A DNA stretch of 64,000 bases from Hydrangea macrophylla (GCA_033977485.1 CM066994.1:29896637-29960636), one strand, 5' to 3'. Numbered from the stretch's first letter, positions 1 to 11,583 are shown. Notes: generated by a model not told the origin, from the sequence alone. Translations and numbers: made by a program.

Positions 1-1132
1 TTTCATATGGAGGTCTACCTAAAACAAACTGATTATGTCAAAATCAAGTTCTTTGTTATAACCTATTAAAAATATAATATTAGAAGTAGGTTGTCGAGTC
101 CACGGGGATTGGAAAAGAATCAACATCCTATATCACCAGAGCCAATAATTTTTCTGCTAGAGGAACTCTAAATTGAGAAAGGTTAAAAAAAAAAAGCTTT
201 TATAAAAAAACCTTTTATACGTGCAAATCTCTTCTATATTTTTTTTGTCAATTGAGGTTATGGCATTATCTTAATTTCTATAAGAACCGTTTGGAATAGC
301 TTATTTGGGATGTAAAATCACTTGGGAGTTTGTACGAATATTGACGGCTCCTACTTTTACTTTATTTATAAGTACAAATACTTTTTTTGGCTTTATCAAA
401 ATTTGTTTTGATAGAGTAGTTTTCCCATTTACTGATATTTCGTTTAATCTTCAGAATGTGAAAAGTGGCGGATCCCACATGTTCAACCAATGAGGTGCTT
501 GGGCGAGCAACGAGTGACCAAATTTTGGGTCAGCAAAAATGCTCTCACAATATTGCTATAATTATTCTCCTCTTCTGCTTCATTTCTATGTAGTGTCCAT
601 TTACATTTCTGTCAGGATTGGAGAAGCTTCTAACAGTGGATCAAAGTAACGGAAGAGAGTTGCAAGTCAGCTCCAAAAAGAAAAGTATTGAAGCAACACC
701 AACCGAAGTGGACACATTGCATCAAGAAGAAAGAAGATGCCCAAAATTAAAGTACTGAACTGATGTAATTGACAATAATAGCAACACCATTTTTTTATAA
801 TGAATTTGGTTTAATACTTTCAAGTGATGTACAACTTTAGCCTACAATTTCCAGTTCTTGTGAAATTACCTTATCAAGTTAATTTAGTTGTTAAGACAAG
901 AAGTGTTATAATATTCCTTAATGGAGTGAATTTCTTTAGTTACAACAGGCTGAGGAAGTGAAAAAAAAACACTTAGTTTAGTGCCAAATCTCAATATATT
1001 ATGTACTAATGTTTAGTTTTCAAACATATAACAGCATTTGCAGTATGAAATGGTGGTGTTCATATCTATTATATCAGTTGCAAAACCAAAAAAATATAGT
1101 TCTGCCTGTGCGTAGCACGGGTTGTTGACTAG
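1..1132 (+). mobile_element. Helitron, 3' portion (left end outside window)
   Basis: The segment ends in the standard plant Helitron 3' signature: a short GC-rich hairpin (1105-1121) followed seven bases later by CTAG, with a host T next. No Rep/helicase motif is visible, so in this window it looks non-autonomous or is only the tail of a larger element. An exon-like stretch sits at about 617-761: a pyrimidine-rich tract ending in CAG precedes an open frame (starting L-E-K-L-L-T-V-D) that ends at TGA, which could be the last exon of a captured gene. I do not recognise its product. The rest is AT-rich and featureless. The Helitron call rests on the terminus alone. Confidence 0.5.
1105..1132 (+). 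other. Helitron 3' terminal hairpin and CTAG end
   Basis: CCTGTGC / GCACGGG arms (one T-G pair) with a GTA loop, then GTTGTTGA and CTAG, followed by T. This matches the CTRR-T rule for Helitron 3' ends and the typical subterminal hairpin. Confidence 0.65.
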
Positions 1133-1449
1133 TTATTATTATAAAGGCTGAAGCAAGTCAAGCTTCTGCAGCTTGCCAACTCAGCTTCTACTTTCCTCCT
1201 AAAAATCCTACGTGTCAACGCCAAAAAAAGAAGAAAGGAACGTCTCTCTGTTCATGGAAACGCCTCATCCTCTCTCAGCAGGTAAACTCTTCACCTTCTC
1301 TAGGCGCTTTCCTCTCCTTCACATGCAAACACAACAATGCAACGCTCTGCCTCTTCTTCTCTCTCTTTCACGAGCAACATCCCTCCTCTACCCCTTTCCC
1401 TATCTCTATATCTCTCATACAAACCCTATTTCTCTCATACTCTCTTAAA
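1133..1449. other. Helitron-flanking, CT-rich, no gene
   Basis: About 300 bases with pyrimidine-rich, leader-like composition on the + strand. Short open frames have no recognisable product. It joins the segment that ends at the second Helitron terminus at 17684, but I cannot identify a Helitron 5' TC end here. Confidence 0.4.
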
Positions 1450-1713
1450 ATCTGTGCACCAAATCGAAAGTTCCACTTCTCCTCTCCAGTAGTCCAATCG
1501 TCCGAAGCTTGCTGAAGGCTTTTATGAGATTGATGTCGTATGGAGAAAAAGGGTTCGTAATGTTAGTGAGTCTCTCTCTCTCTCTCTCTCTCATTTGTTT
1601 GAAATTTACATTTTCTCGATTTCTTTGGTTGTGTAATGATTGTGATTTGTATATATTTTTTTCCCTAATTTTCTTGGGGTTTCTGTCTGTAGATTGCATT
1701 TGGGAATGATCTG
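1450..1713 (+). repeat. Tandem-duplicated ~265-bp segment, copy A
   Basis: This copy starts ATCTGTGCACCAAATC and ends just before the 5' LTR of the Tat element. It aligns along its whole length with 14066-14350 (copy B), including the shared HindIII-like AAGCTTGCTGAAGG block, a (CT)n tract at about 1567-1592, the TTACATTTTCTCGATTTC block and the GTTTCTGTCTGT block. Divergence is roughly 10-15 percent by eye. The Tat element sits exactly between the two copies. Confidence 0.75.
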
Positions 1714-2344
1714 TGATACGTCCAGAAATATTCTGCTAAAGCCAACCGCCACGTCAGCAGAAAGACCCAGATTACTCGGGACGAGAGCTTGGGGGCCCAC
1801 GCCCCAAAGGTCATTAAAGGTAGCCGCTCGGGGAAGTCGAACAGCCCGGGCGTGATGTACGGCGACTTTCCAGGAGGCGTAGCTCGGGAAGAACGTTCCA
1901 GGCAATTTCCTTATGTGGTCAGAACTCTATTAAGGAAATATGAGTAGATTCCTAAACCATTTAGGAATCACTCCTAGAATTAAGCAAATCTATTATGATT
2001 AGATTAGGTTTCCTAATCTAATCAACTCTTACCATGTAAAGATGGACTCTTGCATCTATAAAAGAGCCCACCTACCCTCTCTAGGGGGATCCGGAAATCA
2101 CTTCTCTAAGCCTACAAGCACTTGCTAGAGAACTCATCACCTAAACGCATACACCTGGCTGGTATTACTGGTAGTGCCGCCTATCTTTGTTGGCTCACCA
2201 GGCCCACCGGTGATTTGCTAGTGAGAAGCGCATAGACGCAACCGTGGAAGTAGGTCACCCTGTTAACGGGACCGAACCACATACAAACCCTTTTCTTACC
2301 TTGTTTTCTGTCAAACTCATTCATACCAATTTTTGGTATCATCA
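1714..2344 (+). repeat. Tat 5' LTR
   Basis: 631 bases, TG...CA, matching the 630-base 3' LTR at 13436. It contains a TATA box (TATAAAAG at 2057-2064) upstream of the ACTTCTCTAAGCCTACAAGC block, the likely start region of the genomic RNA. Confidence 0.92.
2057..2064 (+). promoter_or_regulatory. LTR TATA box
   Basis: TATAAAAG, in the position expected for the U3/R boundary. The same box is conserved in the 3' LTR at 13779-13786. Confidence 0.65.
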
Positions 2345-2347
2345 GTT

Positions 2348-2366
2348 TGGCGCCGTATGTGGGAAC
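2348..2366 (+). other. Primer-binding site (tRNA-Asp-like)
   Basis: TGGCGCCGTATGTGGGAAC follows the LTR after three bases. The first nine bases equal the complement of the plant tRNA-Asp 3' end (TGGCGCCGT), the primer typical of Tat/Athila elements. The rest diverges. The reverse element at 60459-64000 shares the same site. Confidence 0.7.
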
Positions 2367-2410
2367 TTCGACATAGTCTTCTCATCAATAAAAATCTTTG
2401 ACTGATCAAC

Positions 2411-3815
2411 ATGCCGCCAAAGAAGGGTAAGAAAACTGCCAATTCGACTGATCAGGAAGACCTACAGATCGAGCCGCGGGCTGCCTCCATGACCACTAAA
2501 CAGGTCATGGCAGCGCTGAAGCAACTCTTAGAGGGTCAACAACGAATGCAGCAACAAATAGAGGTGCTTATGGCCCAGCACGAAAAGCGCCCTGCGTCGG
2601 AGAATCAGCCTAAAAAGAGCGTTCCTGTCCGCAGGCCCATTCGGGCACGTAGGCAAGCCCGATCCGCTCCGGTGTCCCCACCAGACCAGGAACACCCTGT
2701 GGATGGAGAGCATAGCCAGGCTACTAAGCGCTTGCTAAGACGCCCCCGGTTCAGTCCTCGCCGAGCGGAGGACGCCAGAACCATCATTGATCGGCGGCGC
2801 GCAGCTATAGGAGAAGAGTCCGGACGGAAAGTCCGGAAATCGGTCGATGACCCTCCCGTCCTGAGTCGGGGGGATCTTAGGCACAGGCTTTCCCGGACCC
2901 ATAGCCGCATACTATCCCCGAGGTCGACGCACTTTGAGGATGAGGCCTCATCGTCCGACCCCGCCTACCGTTCTGACACAGATAAGAGAACCGGGCGGAA
3001 TGACGTCAAAGCCCAGGTTGAGGAACTGCAACAGCAGTTCGAGAGGCTAAACCACAAGTTTGGTCACGACCTCACGAACACAGAGACAGAATCGCCCTAT
3101 ACCACTCGGGTGACACAATTTCCTATTCCGCAGAAGTTCAAGCCCCCTGATCTCAGCTCATACGATGGAACAAGGAGTCCGGTGGACCACATCCGCACCT
3201 ACAAGGCGCAGATGGCGCTGGTCAGACGAGCTACTGTGCCTGGCCTTCCCCAGTACCCTAAAGGGGTCAGCCGCACAGTGGTTCGATGCATTAAAGCCCC
3301 GAACGGTTGACAACTTCAAAACTCTCGGCAAACTCTTCATCAGCCAGTTTGTCGGGATGCTCGACCGGTCACAGCCGGACACCCAGCTGCTAACTGTCAA
3401 GCAGCGCAAATGGGAGTCCTTGAGGGAGTATGTGGACCATTTCAATCAACAAAGGCTCCTGATCCGCAACCTCAATGAAACGGCCGCAATTATGGCCTTC
3501 TATTCGGGAGTTCAACACACCAAGGTTGTCGCGTCGTTCCATCGCGACAGACCGGCGACCCTGGTGGAGCTCTCGGAGAGAGTCGGAATATATATAGATA
3601 CTGAAGAATTCCTAAAGGCGAAACGTGCTGGCCAGGCGGGAGACAAATCCCCGAAGGCCAAGCGCAAGCACGAGGGATTCGAGAAGGGGTCGGGAAAAAA
3701 GCCGAAGCAAGATCAGAGAGATGGCCGGGGTCAGCCCCCAGCAGCTTTCACACCACTTTCCCGACCTATACATGAAGTTATGGCCGCCGCAGAGGCGCAG
3801 AGGCTGCTTCCGTAG
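2411..3815 (+). pseudogene. Tat gag (frameshifted)
   Basis: The capsid-type structural protein of the Gypsy element. The N-terminal part opens at ATG 2411 (starts MPPKKGKK). It has a Q-rich, coiled-coil-like segment, then a basic S/R-rich spacer, and reaches the start of the gag domain (S-Y-D-G-T, then D-H-I). Near 3215 the frame changes: the capsid block with L-C-L-A-F-P-S-T-L-K-G-S-A-A-Q-W-F and the F-I-S-Q-F region continues in the frame that stays open to 3815. That is one net one-base frameshift, so no full-length gag can be made. The C-terminal basic tail (K/R-rich, 3630-3720) is retained. It would have formed virus-like particles with the element RNA. Confidence 0.85.
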
Positions 3816-3910
3816 CCGGCCAAACTCAGAACTCCGCCCGGTAAGAGGAACCGGGACAAGTTTTGCCGCTACCACCGGGATCACGGCCATGAAACGAAGA
3901 TTGATGCAAG

Positions 3911-4560
3911 TTGAAGATGGCAATAGAGAAGTTGATCGAGCAAGGGCATCTTCCCGAGTTTGTCACAGCGGACAGACGACCTCAACAAGACGCCCGGGCT
4001 CCTGGTCAGCCACCACCACCACTTGGTCACATCCACATGAACTCTGGAGGGACGTCGGGCGGAGGCGATTCACAGTCGGCACAGAAGAGGCATGCCCGGG
4101 CATCCCGGGCGGACGTCTGGCAAGTCCAATCCATCGATTCCTCCCTAACTGATGTCCTAACATTTACGTCCGACGACTTGCAGGGTATCCACTGCCCCCA
4201 TGATAACCCGCTAGTAGTGACGCTTTCTATAGCCAACTATATGGTCCAGAGGGTACTAGTGGACATGGGCAGCTCGTCCGACATAATGTTCACGACGGTA
4301 TTCGATCAACTCGGGATCGCCAGGGATCGGCTTCGGCCGGTTGCTACTCCCCTAGTTGGATTTAACGGCTCCAGCACTCAACCGCTCGGTATAATCGAGC
4401 TCCCAGTTCTCATGGGGACCTACCTATAGTAGGTTTCCGTGTTGACCAATTTCGTGACCGTAGAAGCCCCGTCGGCCTACAACGTCATCCTCGGAAGACC
4501 GACCCTTAACAGGGCCAGAGCGGTCGTCTCCACTCATAGCTTAACGATGAAGTTCCCAAC
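3911..4560 (+). pseudogene. Tat aspartic protease (degraded)
   Basis: Retropepsin region. The motif V-L-V-D-M-G-S-S-S-D-I-M-F at about 4256-4294 corresponds to the active site, but the canonical D-T/S-G is D-M-G. The open frame ends at 4429. A downstream piece of the same domain (Y-N-V-I-L-G-R-P-T-L-N, about 4480-4512) follows after the stop. The usual long linker between protease and RT is missing (the sequence jumps from the M-K-F-P-T block near 4555 to RT at 4611), so an internal deletion is likely. Confidence 0.8.
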
Positions 4561-4610
4561 TCCCCAGGGACCAGGATGCTTGCGAGGAGACCAGACCACT
4601 GCTCAGAGTT

Positions 4611-5758
4611 GTTGAGAAGCTCCTGAAGGCGAATTCCATCCGAGAGGTCCACTATCCCGATTGGCTAGCCAATGTTGTCCTTGTCAAGAAAAGCTACGGG
4701 AAGTGGAGAATGTGCGTGGACTTCACCGACCTCAACAAGGCCTGCCCTAAGGACTGCTATCCACTGCCTGGGATAGACCTCCTTGTTGACTCAATAGCGG
4801 GCCACTCACTCCTCTCATTCATGGACACTTACTCAGGGTATAATCAGATTAGTATGTATCCCGGGGATGAAGAGAAAACGGCGTTCATCACCGACCAAGG
4901 CACGTACTATTACAAAGTCATGCCATTCGGCCTCAAGAATGCCGGGGCTACCTACCAGCGCCTAGTCAACTACATGTTCAAAGACCTCATCGAAAAATCT
5001 ATGGAAGTATATGTGGACGACCTTCTGGTCAAGAGCCGGGACGAGCCTGACCACCTCGAGCATCTGGCCCGGGCCTTCAGCATTTTGAGAAAATTTAAGA
5101 TGAGGTTGAACCCGGCCAAGTGCACCTTCGGTGTCTCGTCTGGGAAATTCCTCGGCCATCTAGTTAGCAGACGGGGAATCGAAGTAAACCCCGAGAAGAT
5201 CAAAGCTATCATCAATATGTGGTCGCCCAAATCAACGTAGGAAGTTTAAAGCCTAGCCGGACGTGTGGCCGCACTGAACAGATTCGTATCCCGAGCTACC
5301 GACCGGTGCTTGTCATTCTTCAAAATCCTCCGCAAAGCGTTTCAGTGGTCGGAAGAGTGTGAGGAGGCGTTCCAAGAACTCAAGAAATACCTGGAGTCAC
5401 CCCCTCTGCTCTCGACACCCGTACCCGGGGAAGAATTATTTCTGTACTTGGCAGTGTCACCATCAGCGGTTAGCTCGGCAGTTATTAGGGAGGAGCATGG
5501 GATACAGTTCCCAGTATACTACACCAGACGGGCGTTGCAAGGTGCAGAGAGCAGGTACTCACGCATCGAGAAATTGGCCTTCGCCCTCATTACCTCAGCC
5601 CGTACTTCCAGGCCCATGCCATTGTAGTCCCGACCGACCAGCCTCTCCGCAGAATTCTCAGCCGGCCAGACACATCCGGGAGGCTCGTCAAGTGGGCCTT
5701 GGAGCTGGAAGAGTTCGAAGTGATCTACCGTCCCTGGACAGCCATCAAGGAGTAAGCT
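4611..5758 (+). pseudogene. Tat reverse transcriptase and RNase H (broken)
   Basis: RT begins with V-E-K-L-L and includes W-R-M-C-V-D-F-T-D-L-N-K-A-C-P-K-D, the template-grip block P-F-G-L-K-N-A-G-A-T-Y-Q-R and the catalytic Y-V-D-D near 5010-5021. The frame reaches a TAG at 5238-5240 and a second stop soon after, then resumes in the same frame with the connection/RNase H (F-Q-W-S-E-E-C-E-E-A-F, Y-Y-T-R-R-A-L-Q-G-A-E-S-R-Y) to 5627. A further frameshift near 5598 restores homology (Y-R-P-W-T-A-I-K-E) up to TAA at about 5755. The function was copying element RNA into cDNA; at least two stops and one frameshift make it inactive. Confidence 0.9.
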
Positions 5759-5859
5759 GTAGCAGACTTTCTGGTTGAGTTTTCATATCCCGAGGACCCA
5801 GTCGAGGAACTCGAGCCTCCGGCCTTATCGCCAGGATTAAACCCCGATGTCCCAATCTG

Positions 5860-6196
5860 GGTACTGCACGTGGATGGTTCCTCCAATCAGCAAGGTAGCG
5901 GGGCTGGAATTATCTTGACTACCCCCGACGGTATCCAGCTCGAATATGCTTTAAGGTTTAGGTTTCGCACCTCCAACAACGAGGCCGAGTACGAAGCCCT
6001 CTTGGTCGGGTTACAGCTAGCCATCTCGATGAGTGCGCAACAGGTCCAGAGCTACAGTGACTCCCAGCTCGTGGTCAACCAGGTAAACCAAGAATACAAA
6101 GCGCGGGAAGATAACATGGTAGCGTACTTGGGCCTTGTCCAGGCGGTTTCCAAGAACCTCCAATGGTTCTCCATCACTCAGATACCTAGAGAATAA
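5860..6196 (+). pseudogene. Tat second (archaeal-type) RNase H
   Basis: A separate RNase H fold placed between the usual RNase H and the integrase. V-D-G-S-S-N gives the first acidic residue, N-N-E-A-E-Y-E-A-L-L-V-G-L the second and Y-S-D-S-Q-L-V-V-N-Q-V the third. A TAA at 6194-6196 ends the frame. The acquisition of an additional archaeal-like RNase H is established for the Tat clade and supports the lineage call. Confidence 0.85.
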
Positions 6197-6214
6197 AATA
6201 CCAGAGCAGACCGA

Positions 6215-7526
6215 TTGGCTCGCCTCACCTCGTCTTCTGAGTCAGACTTGCCCGGGATAAGGATACAAATTCTACCCGAGCCAAGTGTGATCAACTCAGA
6301 GGGCATGGAGGTCAATCCGGTTACTCTGGGACCCAGTTGGATGGACCCGCTTGTGACATTCTTGACGACAGGAAGGCTACCAGACGATAAAGATGAAGCA
6401 CGCCGGGTCAAGTACCGGGCAGCGCGATATCACCTCCTTGACGGCATCCTCTACAAGAGGGGATGCACTATCCCGTACCTCCGCTGCTTTCATCCTATGC
6501 AAGTGCAAGCAATACTGTTTGAAATCTATGAAGGTGTGTGCGGGAACCACGTTGGAGGTCGGGCACTACGTTGGAGGTCGGGCACTTTTCAAGAAGGCCC
6601 TACTACAAGGTTGCTATTGACCAACCATGGCCCAGGATTTGCAGGAGTATGTTCGAAGGTGTGACAAGTGCCAAAAATACTCTCCCATGATCAACCGACC
6701 GGGAGAACTCCAAACACCAGTCCATAGTCCATGGCCAATTGCCCAGTGGGAAATTGACATTGTTGGTCCCTTACCGACAGGAAAAGGGCAAGTCAAATTT
6801 GCTGTAATAGCTGTTGACTATTTCACTAAGTGGGCAGAAGCCAAACCCTTGGAAACCATAACCGAAAGGAAAATGGAGAGCTTTGTGGAACAAAATATCC
6901 TCAGCCGGTTCGGTATCCCCCAAGTCCTGATCAGCAATAACGGTAGGCAATTTGATACACCCATCTTCAGACAGTTCTGCTTGGGGTACGGGATACTAAA
7001 TCATTACTCTTCCCCCGAGCACGCACAAGCCAGTGGTCAAGCCGAGGTAACCAACCGGACAATCTTGAAGTCAATCAAAACAAGGCTTGAAGGTGCCAAA
7101 GGGCTGTGGGCTGAAGAGCTACCAACCCTCCTGTGGGCCTACCGCACTACACCCCGAGCGGCTACAAGCGAGACCCCGTTTTCCTTAACCTATGGTTTTG
7201 AGGCAGTGGTACCTACAAAGTTCAGGCTACCAACATACCGGGTGTCCAACTTCAGTGATCCCGACAACGGAGAAGCGCTCAGGACAAAACTGGACCTAGT
7301 GGAAGAAAAAAGAGACCATGCCTATCTGAGGGTGGCAGCCTACAAGCAAAGGGTCTCACGGTATTACAATAGTAAGGTACAACACCGTAGTTTTCAAGTT
7401 GGAGACCTCGTCCTCAAGGCAGTGAACCAGTCTACCCGAATCCCAAGCCATGGGAAATTGGGGGCAAACTGGGAAGGCCCGTATAAAGTGACTCGAATCA
7501 ACCGACCGGGAACCTACTGGCTATAG
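6215..7526 (+). pseudogene. Tat integrase (broken)
   Basis: The zinc-binding part is split: the histidine side is near 6480-6560 and the C-D-K-C-Q-K side near 6660. An imperfect ~20-base direct duplication (CGTTGGAGGTCGGGCACT twice, 6548-6586) and a frame change lie between them. The core 6627-7526 has W-E-I-D-I-V-G-P-L (first Asp), L-I-S-N-N-G-R-Q-F where the canonical second Asp is Asn, and S-G-Q-A-E-V-T-N-R (Glu). The Asp-to-Asn change would abolish catalysis. The C-terminal GPY-type block (N-W-E-G-P-Y-K-V) is present, and no chromodomain is seen, as expected for Tat. Confidence 0.9.
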
Positions 7527-7736
7527 AGCATGGACGGGCATGACCTCACTCATCCTTGGAACGTGCAACACCTCCGCAAGTACTATCAGTAGCATCTGAC
7601 CACGGGAATGTAGTACTATAGGGAAATTTCTTTCTTGTAGATCTGATTGGCAACCAGTATAAATTGTTTTTTTTAAAAAAAAATTAAATAGTTTGCTTCG
7701 AAAATTTATTCCTGTCAGTACCCTGTGCAATGCAAG

Positions 7737-7885
7737 AAAGACCTTGGGCCTAACCCCGAGGCAACAAAGACCTTAGGCCTAACCCCAAGGCAACAAAGAC
7801 CTCGGGCCTAACCCCGAGGCAACAAAGACCTTGGGCATAGCCCCAAGGTAGAAAAAGACCTCGGGCTCCAAACCCAGGCACAAAA
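7737..7885 (+). repeat. 29-bp tandem repeat after pol
   Basis: Five imperfect units with consensus AAAGACCTYGGGCCTAACCC plus CRAGGCAAC. The last two are more diverged. A reverse-strand relative of the same array lies in the Tat derivative at about 62030-62240. Confidence 0.85.
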
Positions 7886-7888
7886 GCA

Positions 7889-8180
7889 CCCTGCAACCAC
7901 CCATGTTCCAGGTCGATTTCCTTTGGTCGCTCACCAACATGCCCTCACCTTTACAGGAAGCTCGGGGGCAAGGGGATTCTAGACCTAAACAAGAAATTAT
8001 TCAAAAGCTCCTCTTAGGCCCAGCCGACGACGGGGCAAAACCCCTAGGTGGCCAACGATGGCGAGCTTCAAATGCCCCTGCAACCACCCATGTTCCATGT
8101 CGCTTTCCTACGGCCACTCACTCCCGTACTCCCACCTTAACTAAATGCTTGGGGGACAGGGGAATATTAGGCCAAAATGG
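7889..8180 (+). repeat. Diverged direct repeat, non-coding Tat 3' region
   Basis: Two related blocks, each beginning GCAACCACCCATGTTCCA (about 7889 and 8082) and ending with a GCTCGGGGGCAAGGGG / GCTTGGGGGACAGGGG block. A reverse-strand copy of this block is in the element at the right edge (about 61860-61960). No coding potential is apparent. Confidence 0.6.
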
Positions 8181-8687
8181 GAAATCACACTGGTCGCTAC
8201 AAGTGCTTGGGAGATCTTCCTATGCACTTACAATGATCAGAGAAATATCCCGGATAGTAAAACAGGATACGCCTATGATACGCCCGGACAGCTCGGACGA
8301 TAATACAGGGTATTCCTATAATGCACCGGGTGATTCTAGATGCTAAGTAGGGTTAGTCCCTACAGCGCTCCGGCCAATTACCTTTTTAAATAGGTAAGTA
8401 AGACTAGATGTTCTGTTGGTTACGGTCCTAAAACATTTGCTAAGGCAGGTGTTAGGTCGGCCAAAACCGAACGGGTACTAGCAATTACAGAGGCATTGTG
8501 CAGAAAAAGAAGATAGTTAATGGAAGGGAAATTTGACCCCAGGGGCCTTTTCATTAATTGAGACAAAGTGTACAAAGCCTGGAGGGCAGTTGTAGTAGCC
8601 TCCCCAAAATAGAAAAGAAGCTACAACGAAAAACAAAAAGTTAAAAAAAAAAAACAAGAAGAAGAAGATTCCTTGAGTAGGGAGTCT

Positions 8688-11070
8688 AGGGGTCGTCCAC
8701 ATCAACAATGTCCACATTCTCCTCGACCTCTCCCCCGGCCTGCTCTTCCGGGGTAGCATCTCCCTCCTGGCCAGCCGGGGCAATGGCGCCCTCAGCCGCA
8801 GCAGCGGCCCCCTGGGCTTCAACATCAGCATGCTTGGTGGCCTCGGGTGCCATGTCCCAGTAGTCAGAGTCTACCCCCTGGTAAGGAGTGGTGCCCAACT
8901 CCGGGTGGTCTCGGGCCAGCCTCCTCGTCAAGTCCTCATACCCGAGGAAGAAATCGTCATCGAAAGTTTTCCCCGGAGGACCTACGGCCGTCGCCGCCTC
9001 CAAGAGTTCCTTCACCCGAGCTTCCGCTGTCGCGTGGCCAGCCCGCTCGGCCTCAAACTCCGCTAGAGCCACTGCCAGATCTTCCTGGACTGCCCCGAGG
9101 CTCGAAGCCAGGCCCTTGGCCCTATTTTTCTCTATGGTCAAGGCCCTCTCTTTGGTCTCTAGGGCAGCCTCTTTCTCAGCCATGAAGGATTCAGCTCCGG
9201 CAGCCATGCAGCCAACCTGCAACCCAAGTAAAAAGGAAATGGTCGGTCATTATTGCCAATAGAGCAGGAAACACAGAGAAATCTGAAGGTGCAAAAAAGT
9301 TACTTACCAGATGGGAGATGCTGTATAGCCAAGCCTGAAAAACTCAAGGAGACATGCCAGCGCACCTATCCACCTGACTGGGAAGTAGGCACGGTCTGAC
9401 CCTGTCCCGGGTCTCCCTAGATTCATCCAGGGGTATCCAAGAGGGAATATCGGCTCGGGGGGCAGATGTTTCCCCCACTACCACCGCCCGGGGGGTTGAC
9501 GTCTCCCCGGGAGCCTGGGCCATGCCTGAGTCGCCTAAATGGGCGCGCGCCGCCGGAGGCCTCAACGGTCGGCCTCTTCCCCGTTGCCGCCATCTGCTCG
9601 GCAGTTGCAGCCTGCAGAGCCCTCAACCGCTTGGGATCTTTCCGGGGGGCCATCTCTGCAAAAAGGAAACAGCCACGGGGTCAGAAACCAAGATAACAAG
9701 GTGGCCAAGGATAGCCAAAGTTGAGGCAAGTGACCAAACTCTTACTCGGGATGATGTTAGGGAGGATTGGTGCTTCAGCAGGCGGGGTCGGCGGTCGCCT
9801 TTCTGATCTCCTGACCGGGTCAGCACATCCCAGATGTTGGTAGGCTGCTCGATCAAGCCCCTGATTCGATCTCACACTTCGCCAGAACACGTGGGAGATC
9901 GACGGACCCTGCTGCAAAACAAACCAAGGCGATCAGTTCAAAACCATAAAACGAAGCTTGAAAATAGGCTAGAGAAGATACGGGACGGACTTACCCCTCA
10001 ATTCTTCTGCCCAAGAGGTCCTCAGTTGACTCCCAGGGGCTGGCTCGAAAAACCCAGGGGTGGACACTTGGAAGAACTTTTTCTTCCACCCCTTATAGTT
10101 GCTCGGGCAGTTGACGATAATTTTCTTCCCCTGACGAGCCCCTAGAGAGAAGAACCCGGCCTCCCCATAAATTGGGAACGGCCGGTGGATCCAGAAGAAC
10201 TCTTGAATGGTGAGTTCGTACCCGAAGACCTGGGGCCACAAGGAGATGGACCCCATGAGATACCTCCACCTGTTTGGGGCTAACTGTCTGGGGGTTATTC
10301 CCAGAAAAATCAAGACGTCTTGAGCGACCGAATGGAGGGACACACGAAGACCAACAACGAAGGCGTCCTCGTATATGGTAACCAAACCCCTATGGTGAAT
10401 ATGAGCCCTGCCGGGGCGAACGGACAAAGAACTGTCATCAGGGACGACGTACTTACCCTTGATCCGATCAAGGTCCCCGGAATGCAAGGCTAAGGAAATA
10501 AATTCGCAGGCGAATGCTACCTCGGGAGCAGGCTCCCTAGACGCCTCGTCACTGGAACCCCGTGACACCGAGGCAATGGGGGTCTCCTGGTCGGATTCAT
10601 CACTCGACACTCGAGCCGGAATACGGCCCTCACTATAACGATCTGAGGGGGAAGCTGACGGTAGGTCTAAATTGGGGTCAGGCGTGCTTGACCGAGACAT
10701 CTCACTCTCCGATCGGGAGGTAGAGTTGAAGCCGGAGTGTTCCATCTCGGGTATTCCTACGGCAAGGTAAGGGAACAGACTGCGGTCTAAGTATGGGTCA
10801 GAAACCCCAAGCCTAGTATATAGGGGGGCAGCGTCACTAACCTGAACGACAATGAATATATGCTCCTTGATACTAGGTAACACTCTCTCAAGATAGCCCA
10901 AGGAACGCCCGCTCGGTTCAACTGAACTAAGGTTCTGCCCGACTTAAAAAATGAACAGAATCTGAGAAGGAAGAAATCCCACTCCTTCTCCAGCCTCACT
11001 CCGATAAGAAGAGAGATGGGGGAAGAAAGAAGAAATCAACAATAGAAGTTCAGGAATGAAGGGGACTTAC
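8688..11070 (-). CDS. Tat antisense gene, unit 1 (putative gypsy-type plant transposon protein)
   Basis: A gene on the strand opposite to gag-pol. The open frame 10901-9969 contains a block like the plant 'putative gypsy type transposon' family (Pfam PF04195 as I remember it): G-L-R-V-S-L-H-S, then I-T-P-R-Q-L-A-P-N-R-W-R-Y-L-M-G, then F-F-W-I-H-R-P-F. Good GT-AG introns can be read on the minus strand at 9994-9912, 9745-9656 and 9307-9217 (83-91 bp), and a donor GTAAGT lies at 11070. Exons would be (from the right) about 10901-9995, 9911-9746, 9655-9308 and 9216-8688. The last exon encodes an E/A/K-rich coiled coil and an acidic tail ending D-V-D-D-P. The function is unknown. Exon joins are inferred from splice signals, and I did not verify an uninterrupted frame across all joins. 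Confidence 0.6.
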
Positions 11071-11183
11071 AAGGCTTAAAGCGCAGGAGGGGATCAGGAA
11101 TTTCACTCGGGATTCTCTTTGCTCTCAAAATCGCTCAGGAAAACTTGTCTCAGGAGAACGGATCCAAGAAATGGGCAAGTGTT

Positions 11184-11194
11184 CCTTATATAGG
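11184..11194 (-). promoter_or_regulatory. TATA box of antisense unit 1
   Basis: CCTATATAAGG on the minus strand, about 115 bases upstream of a splice donor at 11070. The flank beyond it (11280-11420) is homologous to the flank of the unit 2 box at 13040-13050, so a promoter segment appears duplicated. Confidence 0.55.
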
Positions 11195-11583
11195 AGCAGT
11201 TGATGGCCAAGATCAGGACAGATCCAACGGCCCAGGCGATTTCCCGCCCAAACTGTTGCTTCCGGCACGTAAAGCGTTGCCTCAAAAAGGCGCGCGCATT
11301 AAATGCGTGACACGACGGCTCGGTTAGCACGCAGATGGTTCGGTTACGACCATACCGCCATTGTTGGATCCTGACCTGGCCACTGACAGGTTGGCACGTG
11401 GTAGTGGTGGTTCCCGGGACCACGGTATTGCCACCCGGGCCTTTCCCTACACCGATCGGGTTTCCCACCGAGTGATGTGGAAGGTTGCCCCAATCCTGAG
11501 CAGAATTCCTGGAAGATATCCGAACGGTTTTTAGGGCAGTATGGATTTTCGATCCTCACCTGATGAAACATCTAGCCAGTTCC

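Noticed and set aside
1212..1909. Short frames around 1212-1448 and 1606-1905
   Set aside because: CT-rich sequence and LTR; the 1606-1905 frame recurs in the other LTR at 13412-13627. No gene evidence.
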